Counted from the first letter of the stretch, positions 1 to 12,325 are shown. The stretch is DNA of 64,000 bases from Himantopus leucocephalus (GCA_003993805.1 RSEF01000001.1:178936651-179000650); one strand, 5' to 3'. Numbers and translations: made by a program. Notes: a model not told the origin generated them from the letters alone.

Positions 1-2074
1 TTTTTGAGGTAGTTCAGTGTCTTAAGCTTTTTGCTGTTCAGTTCATTAGTTGATACATTGTAGTTGGTCATTCCAAAAGCTGGGTGATCTTAATAAAAGA
101 GCTATTTAAGAGGATAACATGTTACACATCTCTACATTAGTTGCTTGTCCGGTTTTGCTCTGCTGCTGCCAAGGGAATATCATAGACAGCATTCAGATAA
201 CACTGCTGATAGATTCAATTGGGAAAACAGAGAGATAAATAGTTTTGGTGATAATATCTTAGCTTTTATGCATCAAAGAGATGAAATGTTCACTTTTTTT
301 TTTACAAGCATAGGATTGATAATTCTGTGTCTGCAGCTGTCATAATTTTGAGGGAGAGAAAAAAAATAATAAAAATATTTCCCTTTAACAGCAATGCTTT
401 TGAATTAGTTCTTAACTATGTTTTTGTTTCTGCTTCACTGCCTTTTTGAGCTTCCTTAAAGTTAATGGGAGGCAAATGTAATGTTTCTTCTGTTTTTAAA
501 ATGTTTCATCATTGGTGCTGCTAAACTTTGTTCTGTGTATCTGGGTATAATCTTACTGATGTCCAAACCACTGTGCCTGTAGACCAACAAAGGCTTCTAA
601 ATTTATGAATGTCACGTTGTGCATCCTCTACCAAATTTTCTGCTGCCCTTCAGTCTCTCCATCTCCACTAGAATCACCCACTGGAAGCTACATTCCCCAC
701 AAAGGAATAATTTCTTTTTGTATACCTGTGTTCCCCCTCCTTCAGGTCATCAACGTGTGTTCATGCTGCATTCCTCTGTTCCACATTTCCATATGTTCAC
801 ATCTTCCCATGTACCCTTTCCCTTTCCCTACCGAACACACGATGCTTCTCCTTCCTCCTACTTTCTTAATTTCTGTTTTACCTGAAATTCAGCCAAAATC
901 AGAACATGCAGATAACCCACCTTTTTGCACATCAGCTGCTAAACCATCACTAGGAAACTGTGGGCTGACACTTTTTTTCTATTTCAGCATAAGACAACCT
1001 GTTCTTATTTTAGACTAACCTACTTTTGAATGTGTGTGTTTAAAAGTAACTTTGAATAGTGATGCTGTTCTCTGGGGTCAGAGTTCCCCAACAGAGTTAT
1101 TTGGGAATATCTTGCTCTTCAAATTCACAGTCTAAGTTCATAATAAATGTTAAGTCTCGGTTAAAATTCATTATAGGATTCAAAGTCTGGTACAGTTCAT
1201 GCAGGCTCCTGTTGACTTTGGGGTTGAGATAAAAATTTTAGTTTTAGTATCTCATACTTCTTTCTTTTTATCTTTTCTGCTATTTTTATTCTAAGTCATC
1301 ACTTTACTTTTTGTTTCTTTGCTTCTTGATCATCCTATTAGGTGTTTTTCCCTTCATTTTTACTGGAATGGGAAATTTATTTTGTTATACCTGTCCATAT
1401 TTGGGAGGCACGTGGATTAGACTTTTTCAGATCTTTCTGGAAAACAGTTTGGAGAGGTTTGTTCTTTCTTGAGTCTGAGTTTGATGGAGATCAGTTTTTT
1501 AATGCCTTATTCTGCATTAGAAAGCTGATGGAGGTGGGTAGACCTTCTCTTTCTTTTGTAATTCCCTAGACAGTGATCTTTGGAGGGACGTATCAATATC
1601 GCTTCTGGTAATTGTACTAGAGTACCAACCACATAAGGCTTTCATTGCTTCATAATGCAAACAGTTTTTTTAAGTGCTTAACCAGCGTCCTCATAATAGA
1701 ATTTTTTTACTGCTATGTATTTTTTTATATGTGCATATATACATGCACATATTTATTTAACTACAGTAACGTTAATGTAATCTTACAATTATATATTAAA
1801 TGAACCATTTTTATTCTATGCTACTTTCTTGAGTGTAACTGAAGAGATGGTACTTGGTCTGGTTCCCTGTGACAAGAGGGCATAAACTTAAATATCTGGT
1901 AGTCTTTCAAACCTCTGTTCACTTAATACGTAAGGTGTTGCTTGACTCTGATTTCGTATAGTATGTGAACATAGCGAATATATTTCACAGTGATTGAAAT
2001 CCTTATACTACTACTGTATGTGTTAAATGTTGCATAAGCATATATTGATACAAAATTAATTTATTTTGATATAG
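1..2074 (+). other. Intron (3' part) upstream of first exon in window
   Basis: This is AT-rich sequence ending in a TATAG acceptor before the first recognised exon. It includes a pyrimidine-rich stretch around 605-900 with open frames of no recognisable character. I see no exon, repeat family or RNA gene in it. Confidence 0.7.
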
Positions 2075-2192
2075 GGGATGTCCCACATTGGTGCAAGCAT
2101 TACCAGGTCCTAGTACACAAGTAACTGCTGGAAGCAACCATACAGCTATTCTCTTAATGGATGGCCAGGTTTTCACATTTGGAAGTTTCTCA
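2075..2192 (+). CDS. MYCBP2: MYCBP2 exon 1 of window (RCC1-like repeat)
   Basis: The exon reads (x)GCPTLVQALPGP ... GQVFTFGSFS. The segment with AGSNHTA and DGQVFTFG is the typical core of an RCC1-like (beta-propeller) repeat: a Gly-Ser/His-Thr strand followed by DGxVFxFG. The acceptor is ATAG at 2071-2074 and the donor is GTAAGG at 2193. The first base completes a codon from an exon outside the window, and the exon ends in phase 0. In RPM-1/PAM this propeller region lies upstream of the PHR domains and has been linked to binding of small regulators. Confidence 0.95.
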
Positions 2193-4148
2193 GTAAGGAA
2201 ATAATATTTACTTATGGGAATAAGCTAGTAATTAATGTATGGTTTAAATACCTTTCAAAATTGCTTATACTTGCTCTTATGGAACTGCTGGAGACTGCAT
2301 GTCTTTTCTGTCTGTAATGTTTAAAAATGTGGCCTCTAATATTGTTGCAGTTAGAAACACATGATGCCAGAAATTCTTGGTGGGTTTTATACTTTAATGA
2401 AGATGGTGGTTTAAAACTGGATTATTTTTATAAGGTGTACCAGTTTTCTCAAAGTCGTATTATTGCAAATAGCTATCTATTGCATATTCTATTACTTGTC
2501 TGTCTGCATTCGTTAGAAGAAACAAGTGTCCTGTTTTCTTTCATAGAAACGGCAATGAGTTGCAGAACTTATGCTTACACTTGAAGGGAGTTTATTGCTC
2601 AGTATAACACAGCATAACTCTGGTACTCTTCTTTCATATCCGCCCAGTGTATATTCTCCTATGTCCATGTGGAACCCATTCCTACATTCACTGAATAAAC
2701 ACTTCAACATCATTTAGTTCCCCTTCATCCTGACTTCAGGCCTTTGTGCCTCCTTGTGCCCCCCTCACTGCAATCTCTCCAGAATCATCTGCTGTTTGTG
2801 CTTTCCCGCTAATGTTCTTTCGGCAAAAGCTAGGGTATAGGTATTGAGCTATTTTTATATGCTTTAAAAACTGCGTACTGCCAAACATGACAGAAGAGAA
2901 ATTGCATCTTTCGAAATCTGTCTTTTTACAAAAAATAAAAAAAGGTGAAGGCTGAAATTGTAGCAGTGGAAAAACATGTTTTGAATTGTGTGCCACAAGA
3001 TGGCTCTTCAATTCGGTAATATTTTGTTGTTTTTCAGACTTTAAGAGCTTTGGTGTCCCATGTTTTTGTCAAAAGTAACTTGCACACATAAAAGTTTAAG
3101 CTTTGACTTGCAGTGAAATTTAGCCCCTGAAAAACGAAATTCACAGGATTTAAAAGCCTGTCTGTTGAGTGAGTTTTCTTTTTCTAAAAGAAAAAGTAAA
3201 TTTAGACCGTATTTAGACCACCTGTTCTATGCATCTGATTTTAATATTGTCATGCTTGAAAGTTTGTTGAAAGCATCATAAAGTCAAGACAAGCTCAAAA
3301 GCAAGGACATTTCTTGAAAATGTCTTCGCCAAGTTTACTTAGTGTTACGTGAAAAGAGAGATGAGTAACATGCTAGACAGAGGGTATTGGCTGTGTATGC
3401 ATACTTCCTCTGCCTTACCACTTTAAATAAAAAGTTACCTTGACTTCATTAGCCTGCAATGAATTTTCTTAGATAGATGGAGTCTGAACAGATTTATTGC
3501 AGCAGTTCTTACTACGTACTTAGGTACACTGTAAGAACTGTTGGTCCTTCTCTCAGTAGCTAGTTATATACAGGAGATAAAGCCCTAGATCCTAGGTGAG
3601 GATGTTGATGAGCATATACAGAGGTGCTTGTTTTATCACTTTATACTCTTCTTAGCTTGAGTTTGGTGTGCTAATCAGTTTCTAGGTACTTTTAAGAGGT
3701 ATTTGGTGTGTAAGACTTACAGTCCATATAATTTCAGAATTGAGTGGAATTTAGACTGAATCTGAATGAACATTTTCCTATTAATTCATTCATTGGTTAG
3801 CACTGAAGTTATTCAGGTGCTGAGTACTGAAGGAGAATAAAGGTTTTATATTTGATTCTGAGAATGGAAAGGAGGATTATCCATCATGGAGAGTTTGAGT
3901 TGCGTTAAAACAAAAAAAAGGTTCACTCAAAAACCTAACTGAATAGGGAGAAGAGTATCTGTCAATAACTTGTTCCTTGTATTTAAATGTGTAATGCTTC
4001 ACTTAAGGTAGCCATTTCTTTTTGAAGGTAATTTTGTGGCAAACTCTGTCTTCCAGATTACTAATTTTGTATGCTGAAACTACTAAAGTAACATGCTCAT
4101 CTTTGTGATTTATTGTTACTATTGCTAATTCTTGTATTCTCTCTATAG
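2193..4148 (+). other. Intron 1
   Basis: This ordinary GT-AG intron is AT-rich. I see no gene, RNA or repeat family in it. Short open frames around 2327-3011 on both strands lack any recognisable protein character. Confidence 0.7.
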
Positions 4149-4353
4149 AAAGGTCAGCTTGGTAGACCAATTCTGGATATGCCCTACTGGAATGCAAAAC
4201 CAGCACCTATGCCTAATATAGGCTCTAAATATGGACGCAAAGCAACATGGATTGGAGCAAGTGGAGACCAGACTTTTCTCCGGATCGATGAAGCTCTCAT
4301 TAATTCTCATGTACTTGCTACATCAGAGATATTTGCAAGCAGGCATATAATAG
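4149..4353 (+). CDS. MYCBP2: MYCBP2 exon 2 (end of RCC1-like region)
   Basis: The exon starts KGQLGRPILDMPYWNAKP, continuing the RCC1 signature (FGSFS then KGQLG across the splice junction), and ends ASRHII plus the first base of a Gly codon. It contains the motif GASGDQTFLRID, another propeller-blade strand. The acceptor is CTATAG. The donor is GCAAGA (4354-4359), not GT: the next exon begins GT-TTG, so the Gly codon G|GT and the reading frame require the splice at this GC. No GT lies within about 30 bases downstream. Confidence 0.95.
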
Positions 4354-4709
4354 GCAAGAACTCTTCTATAATATTTTAAATGCTTATAGAAGTATTGGAG
4401 AAAAAATAGCTTCAGTCACGTGAAGAGTAGAGGAGCAACAAGTAAAAAATATGAATAGAGGGAATTAAAATATTTTTACTTTCTAGTTATACTGCACGTG
4501 GTGATCCTAGCTCCTTTAGAAATTAATTTTATTAAAAATAAGAATGTAAAAGTCTAAACTTTTCTTGCACTTAAATCTTATTATGTTTCATTTTTTTGCT
4601 GTAGCAGTATATCTGTTCTTCCCTACTACATTAATGCTTCATGCATAGAAAATGTCACGTAATGAGTGGAGTCTTTATGTTTTTCTGCTCTTTTTGCTCC
4701 TTGATCTAG
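4354..4709 (+). other. Intron 2, GC-AG type
   Basis: This 356-base intron begins GCAAGA and ends TCTAG. Apart from the GC donor there is nothing recognisable in it. The donor matches U1 pairing at most other positions, as GC donors usually do. Confidence 0.85.
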
Positions 4710-4863
4710 GTTTGGTACCAGCTTCAATATCAGAACCTCCTCCTTTTAAATGTCTTCTGATAAACAAAGTAGATGGCAGTTGCAAAACATTCAATGATTC
4801 TGAGCAGGAAGACCTTCAAGGTTCTGGTGTGTGTCTGGATCCTGTCTATGATGTTATTTGGAG
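4710..4863 (+). CDS. MYCBP2: MYCBP2 exon 3
   Basis: The exon encodes (G)LVPASISEPPPFKCLL ... LDPVYDVIW(R). This is the short linker leaving the RCC1-like region. It ends AG in phase 2, and the next exon starts G-TTT-CGA, giving IW-R-FRPN. The donor is GCAAGT (4864-4869). Use of the alternative GT at 4869 would put the next exon out of frame, so this is a second GC-AG splice directly after the first. Confidence 0.95.
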
Positions 4864-7255
4864 GCAAGTGTGGATTATAGCTATTAAGGTCATAGTATAG
4901 AAATTCTTTTTAAAATATTTTGGGAGGCTGGAGATTTGATTATGCTCCTTTCCCAAGTAAATGAAAAAAAATTTTTAGTCTTCTATGTATCTTTTTTCAC
5001 ATTTTTTGGATGATCTGTTCAAGTAAGCCCAAAACAAACATCTTCTCTTGCCTGAATTTTTTTGATTTCTTTTTGCTTTTGCATCATTCTCATTCCAGTC
5101 TCATGATGTTTGGGGGACTCCAATCTATCCCACTTATTTACTCTTTTTATTCTTCCCTTGCTTTCCTCCATCTACTTAACATTTCACTAAATAATTTTCT
5201 TGCCATACCCAGCTTCCACAGCCTTGTCTCTTAAATCTTGGTCCTTCTCTCGGGCATTAGTGGTTAAGACTTAGATAGGAGAAGGAGTGCAGTAATAGTA
5301 TTCTTTTCAGTTCTGACATTTTGGGAGGTCAAAATAAATTGTGGTTGTATTTATTTCACAGTCTTGGGGCAGTTGCTTTCAGTGGAGTCTTTGAGCAGGC
5401 GTAGATCATAAGCCCTTGTTCCAAAACAGAATCGTAACATCCAGTTCTTCTATAATGATTTAAAAGCTGCGTTAGCCAGGATTTGGAAGAGAAATTTGAA
5501 CTGTCATTTGAGTGCAAGTGATAATCGCTTACAGTTAGAATAAAGCAGGGAACCAGCTAGTATGCATTCATCTGGAAAAGATAGTATCGTGTAGGTCATA
5601 TCTTGAAAAGATCATTGGGTCCATAGGCTACTTGCATCCTGCTTTGGATGTCTTAATCCAAAATTGAGATTCAAGAACTTAATAGCCACTTAACATTGAA
5701 GCATGCGTGTTTGCTAGGCATGTTCCTTTATGATGTCTGAAATTCCCTGGACAGCCGTAGTTCTGCATTATGCACATACCCAGGATTGTTTGAATCTCAT
5801 TAACTAGGTACCAGTTCTTATTTAAATTATGCTGAGATTTGAAATAAGGAAGAGTAGCACCCACATCCCTTAAAGCTCTCAGTCATGATATTATCAACAT
5901 GATTAAACACTAAAAGACCAATTTATGAAAAATGCAGTTATCAATGGCCATGGGAAAGGAGCAAGTTTCAGGGGGGAAAAGGTGATGACAGTCAACTTGA
6001 TGTAGCACACTAAAATGGTTATTCAGCTTGAGGAAGTTCAAAGTCACATGTTAAAGATACTATGGGTAAACATGGCATGGATTGAGGTGTTTTTTCTTGC
6101 AAAATTTTGGGGACTGTAGAACAAAGTCTAGAGCTTAAATACTTAACTGAAAAATGGATTCTTGGTGTCTGTGCAGATTTATTTCTGTGTTATATCCCAT
6201 TCTTGTTTAATGGAAAATATTAAAACAGTCTAAAGCAGAGACATGTTAAAATTAGTAGTGAAATATTTGGTATATTAATTACTATTCCTGGGCATTTTTA
6301 TTCATGCCTATTTAAATGAAGGGGGATTTTATCTGTACAGAGAGACAGCATTCTTGATTACATAGATTTTAAAGATCTTCACGACTTCGTGACTCACTTT
6401 TTCAGTTAGTGCTGAAATTCAAGCAGTTAAATTAATTGTGTGCGTGTGTATAAACTTGCACGTTGCGAACTCATTGAAATCCTGAATACATATGGTGTCC
6501 TATAATATTTTTAGTTAAAACTATTTCTTTTGTTTTAGTTAGACCATCTTAGCCCCATTTGGATTTTTCGAACAATATACCAAGTGAAAGTTCCTTTTGT
6601 GCTTATTCAGAACGCTCCTGTAGGCCTGTGTCTTCTAACTGTTTCTTCCTTTTACGTAGTGATATCAAAGACTTCATTTTTTTCATTTTCTTTTTCTCCA
6701 TGTTAATCTGTAGTATATAAAGTCTTTGTATTTCGTTGTTTATGCTGCCCTTTTCTATAATCCCTTAAAAACTCATAAGGTGATGTTATCCATTTAAAAA
6801 AGCCCAAACAAAATATGTTGGATTTCTCAAGATCATGTAACTCTTATTTGAAGGTGAGTAACCCTTTTACTTTCACTTGGCATCTTTATAATTTTTGAGC
6901 GCATCTGCCATTATATCTAGTACTTTGCTAGTTACTTCATGCTTCTTCATAGATTATACTGTTTTAATATTTATTAGCTTTTAAAAGTGTCTTAACGTTT
7001 TCTGAAATTTGTAAACCCATAATATGAGTTTGACTTGAAGTACAATAAGAATGTTTTTGTGTCTTTCCATTTGCCAGTGTGTTAAACTAGTAAAGTTTAT
7101 GCGTATTCGGTGTAATGATGTTCAATTTTAATAGTTTGTACTAGCAGATCTACATTTTACATTAAATAGCTTATAAAATTTAATTATCACTTAGATTTTT
7201 ATATTTTTTTAGTAGGTGAAAGGTGGTTTTTTTACTCTGTTTTGTCTTGCTCTAG
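4864..7255 (+). other. Intron 3, GC-AG type
   Basis: This 2.4-kb intron starts GCAAGT and ends CTCTAG. It has a pyrimidine-rich stretch at 4985-5260. I recognise no repeat family, RNA or additional exon. Confidence 0.8.
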
Positions 7256-7428
7256 GTTTCGACCAAATGCTAGGGAACTGTGGAGTTACAATGCAGTAGT
7301 TGCCGATTCCAGACTTCCCTCAGCTCCAGACATGCAATCCCGGTGTAGTATTTTGAGTCCAGAACTTGCTCTACCAACAGGTTCCAAAGCTCTAACCACC
7401 AGATCTCATGCAGCTTTGCACATTCTAG
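7256..7428 (+). CDS. MYCBP2: MYCBP2 exon 4 (pre-PHR1 linker)
   Basis: The exon encodes (R)FRPNARELWSYNAVVAD ... RSHAALHIL(G). It is the conserved linker between the RCC1-like region and the first PHR domain. The acceptor is TCTAG and the donor is GTATAC, ending in phase 1. No named domain is visible in this segment alone. Confidence 0.95.
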
Positions 7429-8522
7429 GTATACATTTATAGTTGATGAGTCAGAAGCTTAGATGAAATAAAGAAACATTACTTAATGTATAAATGAACT
7501 GTAATCTAACAGCTTTCTGACTTTTTTGAGTTAAAATTTTACTTTGTAATCTTTCACCATTGCTCGTAACGCTTATGATCTGGCTGATATGCATTAATTT
7601 AAATCAAAATAGTTATCTTCTGCCATCTCAATGATGCTAGAGGATTTTAGAGTTATGATGGAACCTGCTACTAGAGGTCAGCATAATAAAGTAAAAGGCA
7701 TTCCTAGATGATCTTTTTGGACAGTCTGCAGAGTTAACCTGGAGTCTCCAAAAGACGGGAGAAAAGTGCTCTTAAGCTATTTTTATTTTAGAGTAAATTC
7801 AATATCTAAAATAAGAATTTACTCTTTGCAGTTTTGCATAATGGGATGCTAAGAGTAATATGATTTTCTTTTGTAGTCTGAAAAGCCTACCAAAACAAAA
7901 AATAATCCCACAGTGTTGATGTATAAACTGGCCAAATGCAACATACCTAATCCTTCAAAGCACAGCTTTGGAAGTTATTTTAGCTCACTTGCTTACTGAG
8001 TGATCAGTTCATTGTCCTGCTGCCTTCATCGTGTGTTAGAGATGTGATAAACTTTCACTTGAACAGTACTTCTTTGTGTCTGAGTCAGAGTAAGGCATGT
8101 TAGGTACCCATGTATATGAAAGAAAATGCCTTTGATGAAGGCTTTCAAATCTGCCCATAATTCAGTTACTATTTCAACTCTTTTTTAGTCACATGGGAAA
8201 TGTAAAAAGGAAAAAAAAAAGGTGTTGCTGGCAATTTACTTACCATTGGAAAAGTTGCAAAGTAGATTCGGTCACATTTCTTGGTCATTCTGGAAAATGA
8301 ATAAACTAAATGAAATGGATCTTCAATAGCAAACCTTGAGATTCTACAGCAGCGTGAACCCTAACCTAATCAAAACTCTAATGATATTCGGTAGCATACG
8401 TGTGGTTTAGGGACAGAACAGTTAGGTTCCTTTGATCTTTTTAACTTTTTAACATTTCCATTTCACTGATTATGATCAACAGTAAGAAATTTTGAGTTCT
8501 TTCTGGTTTTGCTTTCTTTTAG
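7429..8522 (+). other. Intron 4
   Basis: This is an AT-rich GT-AG intron. It contains the interleaved inverted repeat at 7783-7824, listed separately. Nothing else is recognisable. Confidence 0.7.
7783..7824. repeat. Interleaved inverted repeat (A-B-A'-B')
   Basis: Arm A is TTATTTTAGA (7783-7792) and its exact complement TCTAAAATAA lies at 7805-7814. Arm B is GAGTAAATTC (7791-7800) and its exact complement GAATTTACTC lies at 7815-7824. The order A-B-A'-B' is not a simple hairpin. As RNA it has the topology of an H-type pseudoknot, although A and B overlap by two bases. Whether it folds or does anything is unknown. Confidence 0.7.
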
Positions 8523-8648
8523 GTTGTCTTGATACTTTGGCTGCTATGCAGGACTTAAAAATGGGTATAGCAAATACAGAAGAGGAGACTCAAGCAGTAA
8601 TGAAAGTTTATTCTAAAGAAGACTATAGTGTTGTTAACAGATTTGAAA
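8523..8648 (+). CDS. MYCBP2: MYCBP2 exon 5 (entry into PHR1)
   Basis: The exon encodes (G)CLDTLAAMQDLKMG ... EDYSVVNRFE(S). RFES followed by HGGGWGYS in the next exon is the start of the first PHR (PAM/Highwire/RPM-1) domain. The acceptor is TTTTAG and the donor is GTATGT, ending in phase 1. Confidence 0.95.
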
Positions 8649-8748
8649 GTATGTACACAGTAAAATTTTATAGCACAAGCTGATGAGGCTTGCGGAATGA
8701 AAGACTAAGGTAGCTTAACTGTATTTTTGTTGGGTTTTTTTTCTGCAG

Positions 8749-8876
8749 GTCATGGAGGAGGCTGGGGTTATTCAGCCCACTCAGTAGAAGCTATCCGTTT
8801 CTGTGCTGATACGGATATTTTATTAGGTGGCCTTGGTCTTTTTGGAGGTAGGGGTGAATACACTGCTAAAATAAAG
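8749..8876 (+). CDS. MYCBP2: MYCBP2 exon 6 (PHR1 core)
   Basis: The exon encodes (S)[17 protein letters not shown] ... GEYTAKIK. It carries the PHR hallmark of a W-rich start, then [22 protein letters not shown] domains are beta-sandwich modules found in MYCBP2 and in BTBD proteins, and act in protein binding. The preceding intron is only 100 bases. The donor is GTAAGT, phase 0. Confidence 0.97.
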
Positions 8877-10974
8877 GTAAGTTTTTTGGTTTTGTTTTAA
8901 ACAATATCATGTCTCAAAATCAGAACTTTAGAAATGCCATATAAAACCATGATTAATTTTATTTCTTGATGAATAAGTGGTTTACTGTATATTAAAAGCA
9001 TTAGTAACAGAACTAGAAGGCTTCTCAGTGAGAAGTAATGAACCTTATGCAGGTAAGGCGGGTGAAGTAGAGATCTGAGAATTGCTATTCTTAATTGTCA
9101 AGAATTTCCCCATTCCTACCTTCACTAAATGCTATGCCACCTTACAGGTGTCTTGAGCAGATACGGTAGTGGGTTGAAGGGTTCTGTGATTTCAAAGCTC
9201 TGAGGTCCACCTGCAGAAAATTGGTGTTGTGGGCTTCAAGTTAGAATCACGTCCTATGTCAGGATACATGAGAGACTGCTTCTCAAAAACAGAAAAAGAG
9301 TGCTTATCAGTAGCTGGAATTCCTTTGGTGCCAGCTGAGCCATTGCCTCCCACTGTCCCTACCACTTCCTTCTCAGGCTGCTCTCTGGACAGCTCCTCAG
9401 CTGGGATTCACAGAATCACAGAATCTCCTAGATTGGAAAAGACCTGTAAGATCATCTAGTCCAATCATTAACCTAACACTGACAAGCCCACCACTAAACC
9501 ATGTCCCTGAGCACTGTACCTACATGACCCTTAAATACCTCCAGGGATGGGGACTCCACCACTGCCCTGGGTAACATGTTCCAATGCCTGATGACCCTTT
9601 CAGTAAAGAAATTCTTCCTAATATCCAATCTAAACTTCCCTTGGCGCAACATGAAGCCATTTCCTCTTGTTCTATCACCTGTTACTTGACAGAATAGGTT
9701 GATTCCCACCTCTCTGCAACCTCCTTTCAGATAGTTGTAGAGTGATAAGGGATTCTTCAACTGAGAGTGAATGGCACCAGACATACCTAACTCTGTTTCG
9801 TGGCAAACATAAGGATGATTAGGGCTAGAGCATCTGCACTGATTCAAAATAAATAAACAAACCTGGCTTTGGATAAAAAAGCTCCCGTAAACACATAGTG
9901 TGATAACAGAGCTCTGGTTTCTGATAAGTAGTTTCTGTTCCTGCATTCAATAAGGATTTCAGAAACTCCCTGAAAGACAAAGTAAAGGAAGGCTCTAATA
10001 TCTGTCTGAGATTTATATTAGATGTGTATATTCGGAATATGTTATTGTTACTTGTCATTTAGCGGGCAATTTAGTTTTCTTTTTCTATTTTCAGATGACT
10101 AGGTATTAAGGTTTGTTTTAGGGAAATGGGTGGTGTATGCTCAGCAGTAACATTTGCATAAGACAACTGGAGATCTAAAATAAGTTGTACTTTATTCCAG
10201 TTTAACACAATGACTGAGAATTTCAAATGATTAAGGAAAGCCAAGAAACTTAACGGAAAAAAAAGCATGACTAATGTTTAAATACTAAAGACAGTAACCT
10301 TATGAAAGCACTCTAGTATTATTTTTTTGTTTTCTGGTTGTCCAGGATTAGCTTATAGCCAAGACAAGATTTGCCAGTCCTATCACAGATAAACTATGTA
10401 TTAACTAGGTATTTGCAAGAGAAGTCATAGACATACATTGTGGTCTTCTTTCAAACTCATCAAGCTGTAGAAGTGATTTTTGACTGAGTAAGAAACACAA
10501 GTTCTGTTGAAAAAGGTATCATCTTTTGTCCTAGTCACGAACTGTTNCAACTGTTTATGACACTATTGACTAGCTGTGCTAAACAGCCAAGCTGTCCCTT
10601 TCCAGGGAGGTTGAGTGTATCTTCAGTGCATTTCAATCTATGACAGAAAGCCTGCACCTTCCCCTAACTTTGCCTTTTTTTAGATGCTCTGCATTTGACT
10701 TGCCTGCAAGATTTAGGGAGTTTCTCCCCTTTAAAATATATCTGGCTGTAAGGCTGGGAGGTCAGTGTCAATTACTATTTTTTAACAGTTAATGATATTA
10801 CAAAATCATGACTTCCAGATGGGAATTTGCCTGTCAGTGATAGTAACTAGCAATTACTTTTGGGAAGGGGAAAGAATAGTATTAGACAGTTTCCAGAATG
10901 CCAGACACGAAAAAGTGGTTTTATGAGGTTTTTAACACCTAAAATGTATTTTTACGTTTTCCTTACTTCACCAG
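8877..10974 (+). other. Intron 6
   Basis: This intron holds a reverse-strand CR1 3' end (9404-9765, listed separately) and a single ambiguous base near 10547. The rest is plain AT-rich intron with no recognised gene. Confidence 0.75.
9404..9765 (-). mobile_element. CR1 LINE, 3' fragment, reverse strand
   Basis: The reverse strand encodes a decayed C-terminus of CR1 ORF2, with HWNMLPRAVVESPSLEVFKG followed by LRDMV, then the CR1 3' UTR and its tail near 9404-9430. On the + strand the start GGATTCACAGAATCACAGAA is the complement of the CR1 tail. It is 5'-truncated, as almost all avian CR1 copies are, and cannot move by itself. Confidence 0.93.
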
Positions 10975-11066
10975 TTGTTTGAGTTGGGTCCAGATGGGGG
11001 AGACCATGAGACTGATGGAGACCTTCTTGCTGAAACAGATGTCTTAGCGTATGATTGTGCTGCTAG
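10975..11066 (+). CDS. MYCBP2: MYCBP2 exon 7 (PHR1)
   Basis: The exon encodes LFELGPDGGDHETDG ... VLAYDCAA(R). It is the acidic loop and next strands of PHR1. The acceptor is CACCAG and the donor is GTAAGA, ending in phase 2 (AG|A). Confidence 0.96.
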
Positions 11067-12108
11067 GTAAGATGTTTTCCTTACCTACTTCTACCTACTT
11101 CTTGATCTTTATTTTTACTTCCTTGATACACGTTTTAAAATCACTTTAAATATCAACACAGGTGGCCTGCATCATTAGAAGTTTGTAGGAAGTGATGTAA
11201 AACAAAGTGTGTTGAGTAAAGTAGTAAAATGCCAAATACCTCACCAAGCCATTTTGGTACTAAATTAAAAGAAGGAATAGTCATCTCACACTTGCTTTTG
11301 TACAAATCAAGTCAAATCCCGTATTCCTGTGATGAGAGGACAAGACAATGTTGCAGCAGCTCTTTTGAGTACTTCTATTAGAAGGATGTTGTCAAGCACA
11401 AATTGGTATTTGCATTAAACAACTCATCACTCAACTTATTGCAATATGAAATTATCATAGCCAAAAGAAGGATTATTGTGCTTCAGCTCATTAGAATACG
11501 AGCAGTTATTGCTTGAAAGATTTTGTGTATATGGATGGGGTTAGCCATTTTTTGGTTGCTTTTTCATTCCATGTTGTGAAATAGTTTAACATTCATATCA
11601 TTCATGACTAATTCTTTTAGGTTTCATTCTTAGGTATCAATACCCCTACATATATATTCTATGACTTTCTTAAATATTTGTTTGTAATTCCTAAGAATTT
11701 ATGTACAAGCTCTTGTCCCTTACAAATTTTTTTCTGAAATTGAAGTAAAAAATATAATATTTATAATTAATACTTGCAGTGTTATGTATTAAATGTATTT
11801 GGGTTTGTGTGTGTTAATTTAACTTAATCTGTCCTTACTATATTTGTCATTTGATGTCTGATTGTTTCAAAATGCAAGATCAAGCTACACTTAGGCATTT
11901 GTAGGTCCTTCTGAATTAGTATTTTTTTTAATTGCTATAGTATTTTTCAATGAAATATTTTAAAATTTTGAATATAAATAAATACTTGAGATTAATAACT
12001 TAATGCCATTAATTTTCCATTTTCTTTTGTAAGCAGGGTGTAATTCATTAAAGAATAATCTAAAAATTAATCCACATATATCTTTTTTTCAAAATTTATT
12101 TCTCCCAG

Positions 12109-12243
12109 AGAGAAGTATGCAATGATGTTTGATGAACCAGTACTTCTACAAGCTGGCTGGTGGTATGTAGCCTGGGCAAGAGTGTCAGGACCTAGCAGTG
12201 ATTGTGGATCTCATGGACAGGCCTCTATTACTACAGATGATGG
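12109..12243 (+). CDS. MYCBP2: MYCBP2 exon 8 (PHR1)
   Basis: The exon encodes (R)EKYAMMFDEPVLLQAGWW ... GQASITTDD(G). This is the PHR signature region FDEPVxLxAGWWYVAWARVSGP, followed by the SDCGSHGQ loop. The acceptor is TCCCAG and the donor is GTATAT, phase 2. The next intron is only 82 bases. Confidence 0.97.
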
Positions 12244-12325
12244 GTATATTTGTTGTGTCTATTCTTTAATGCAAAAGAAGAGATCTAATATTACTTGAAT
12301 AATAATTGGATTATTTGTCTTTCAG

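Noticed and set aside
605..1018. 137-codon open frame on the + strand
   Set aside because: It is a pyrimidine-rich, low-complexity translation rich in Ser, Pro, Phe and Cys, with no recognisable motif. It lies inside an intron with no splice support.
4869..4870. GT as an alternative to the GC donor of exon 3
   Set aside because: Splicing there would add bases that put exon 4 out of frame. Only the GC site reproduces the known IWRFRPN order.
9494..9946. 150-codon open frame on the - strand
   Set aside because: Part of it is the decayed C-terminus of CR1 ORF2 and the rest is unrelated flanking sequence. It is not a host gene.
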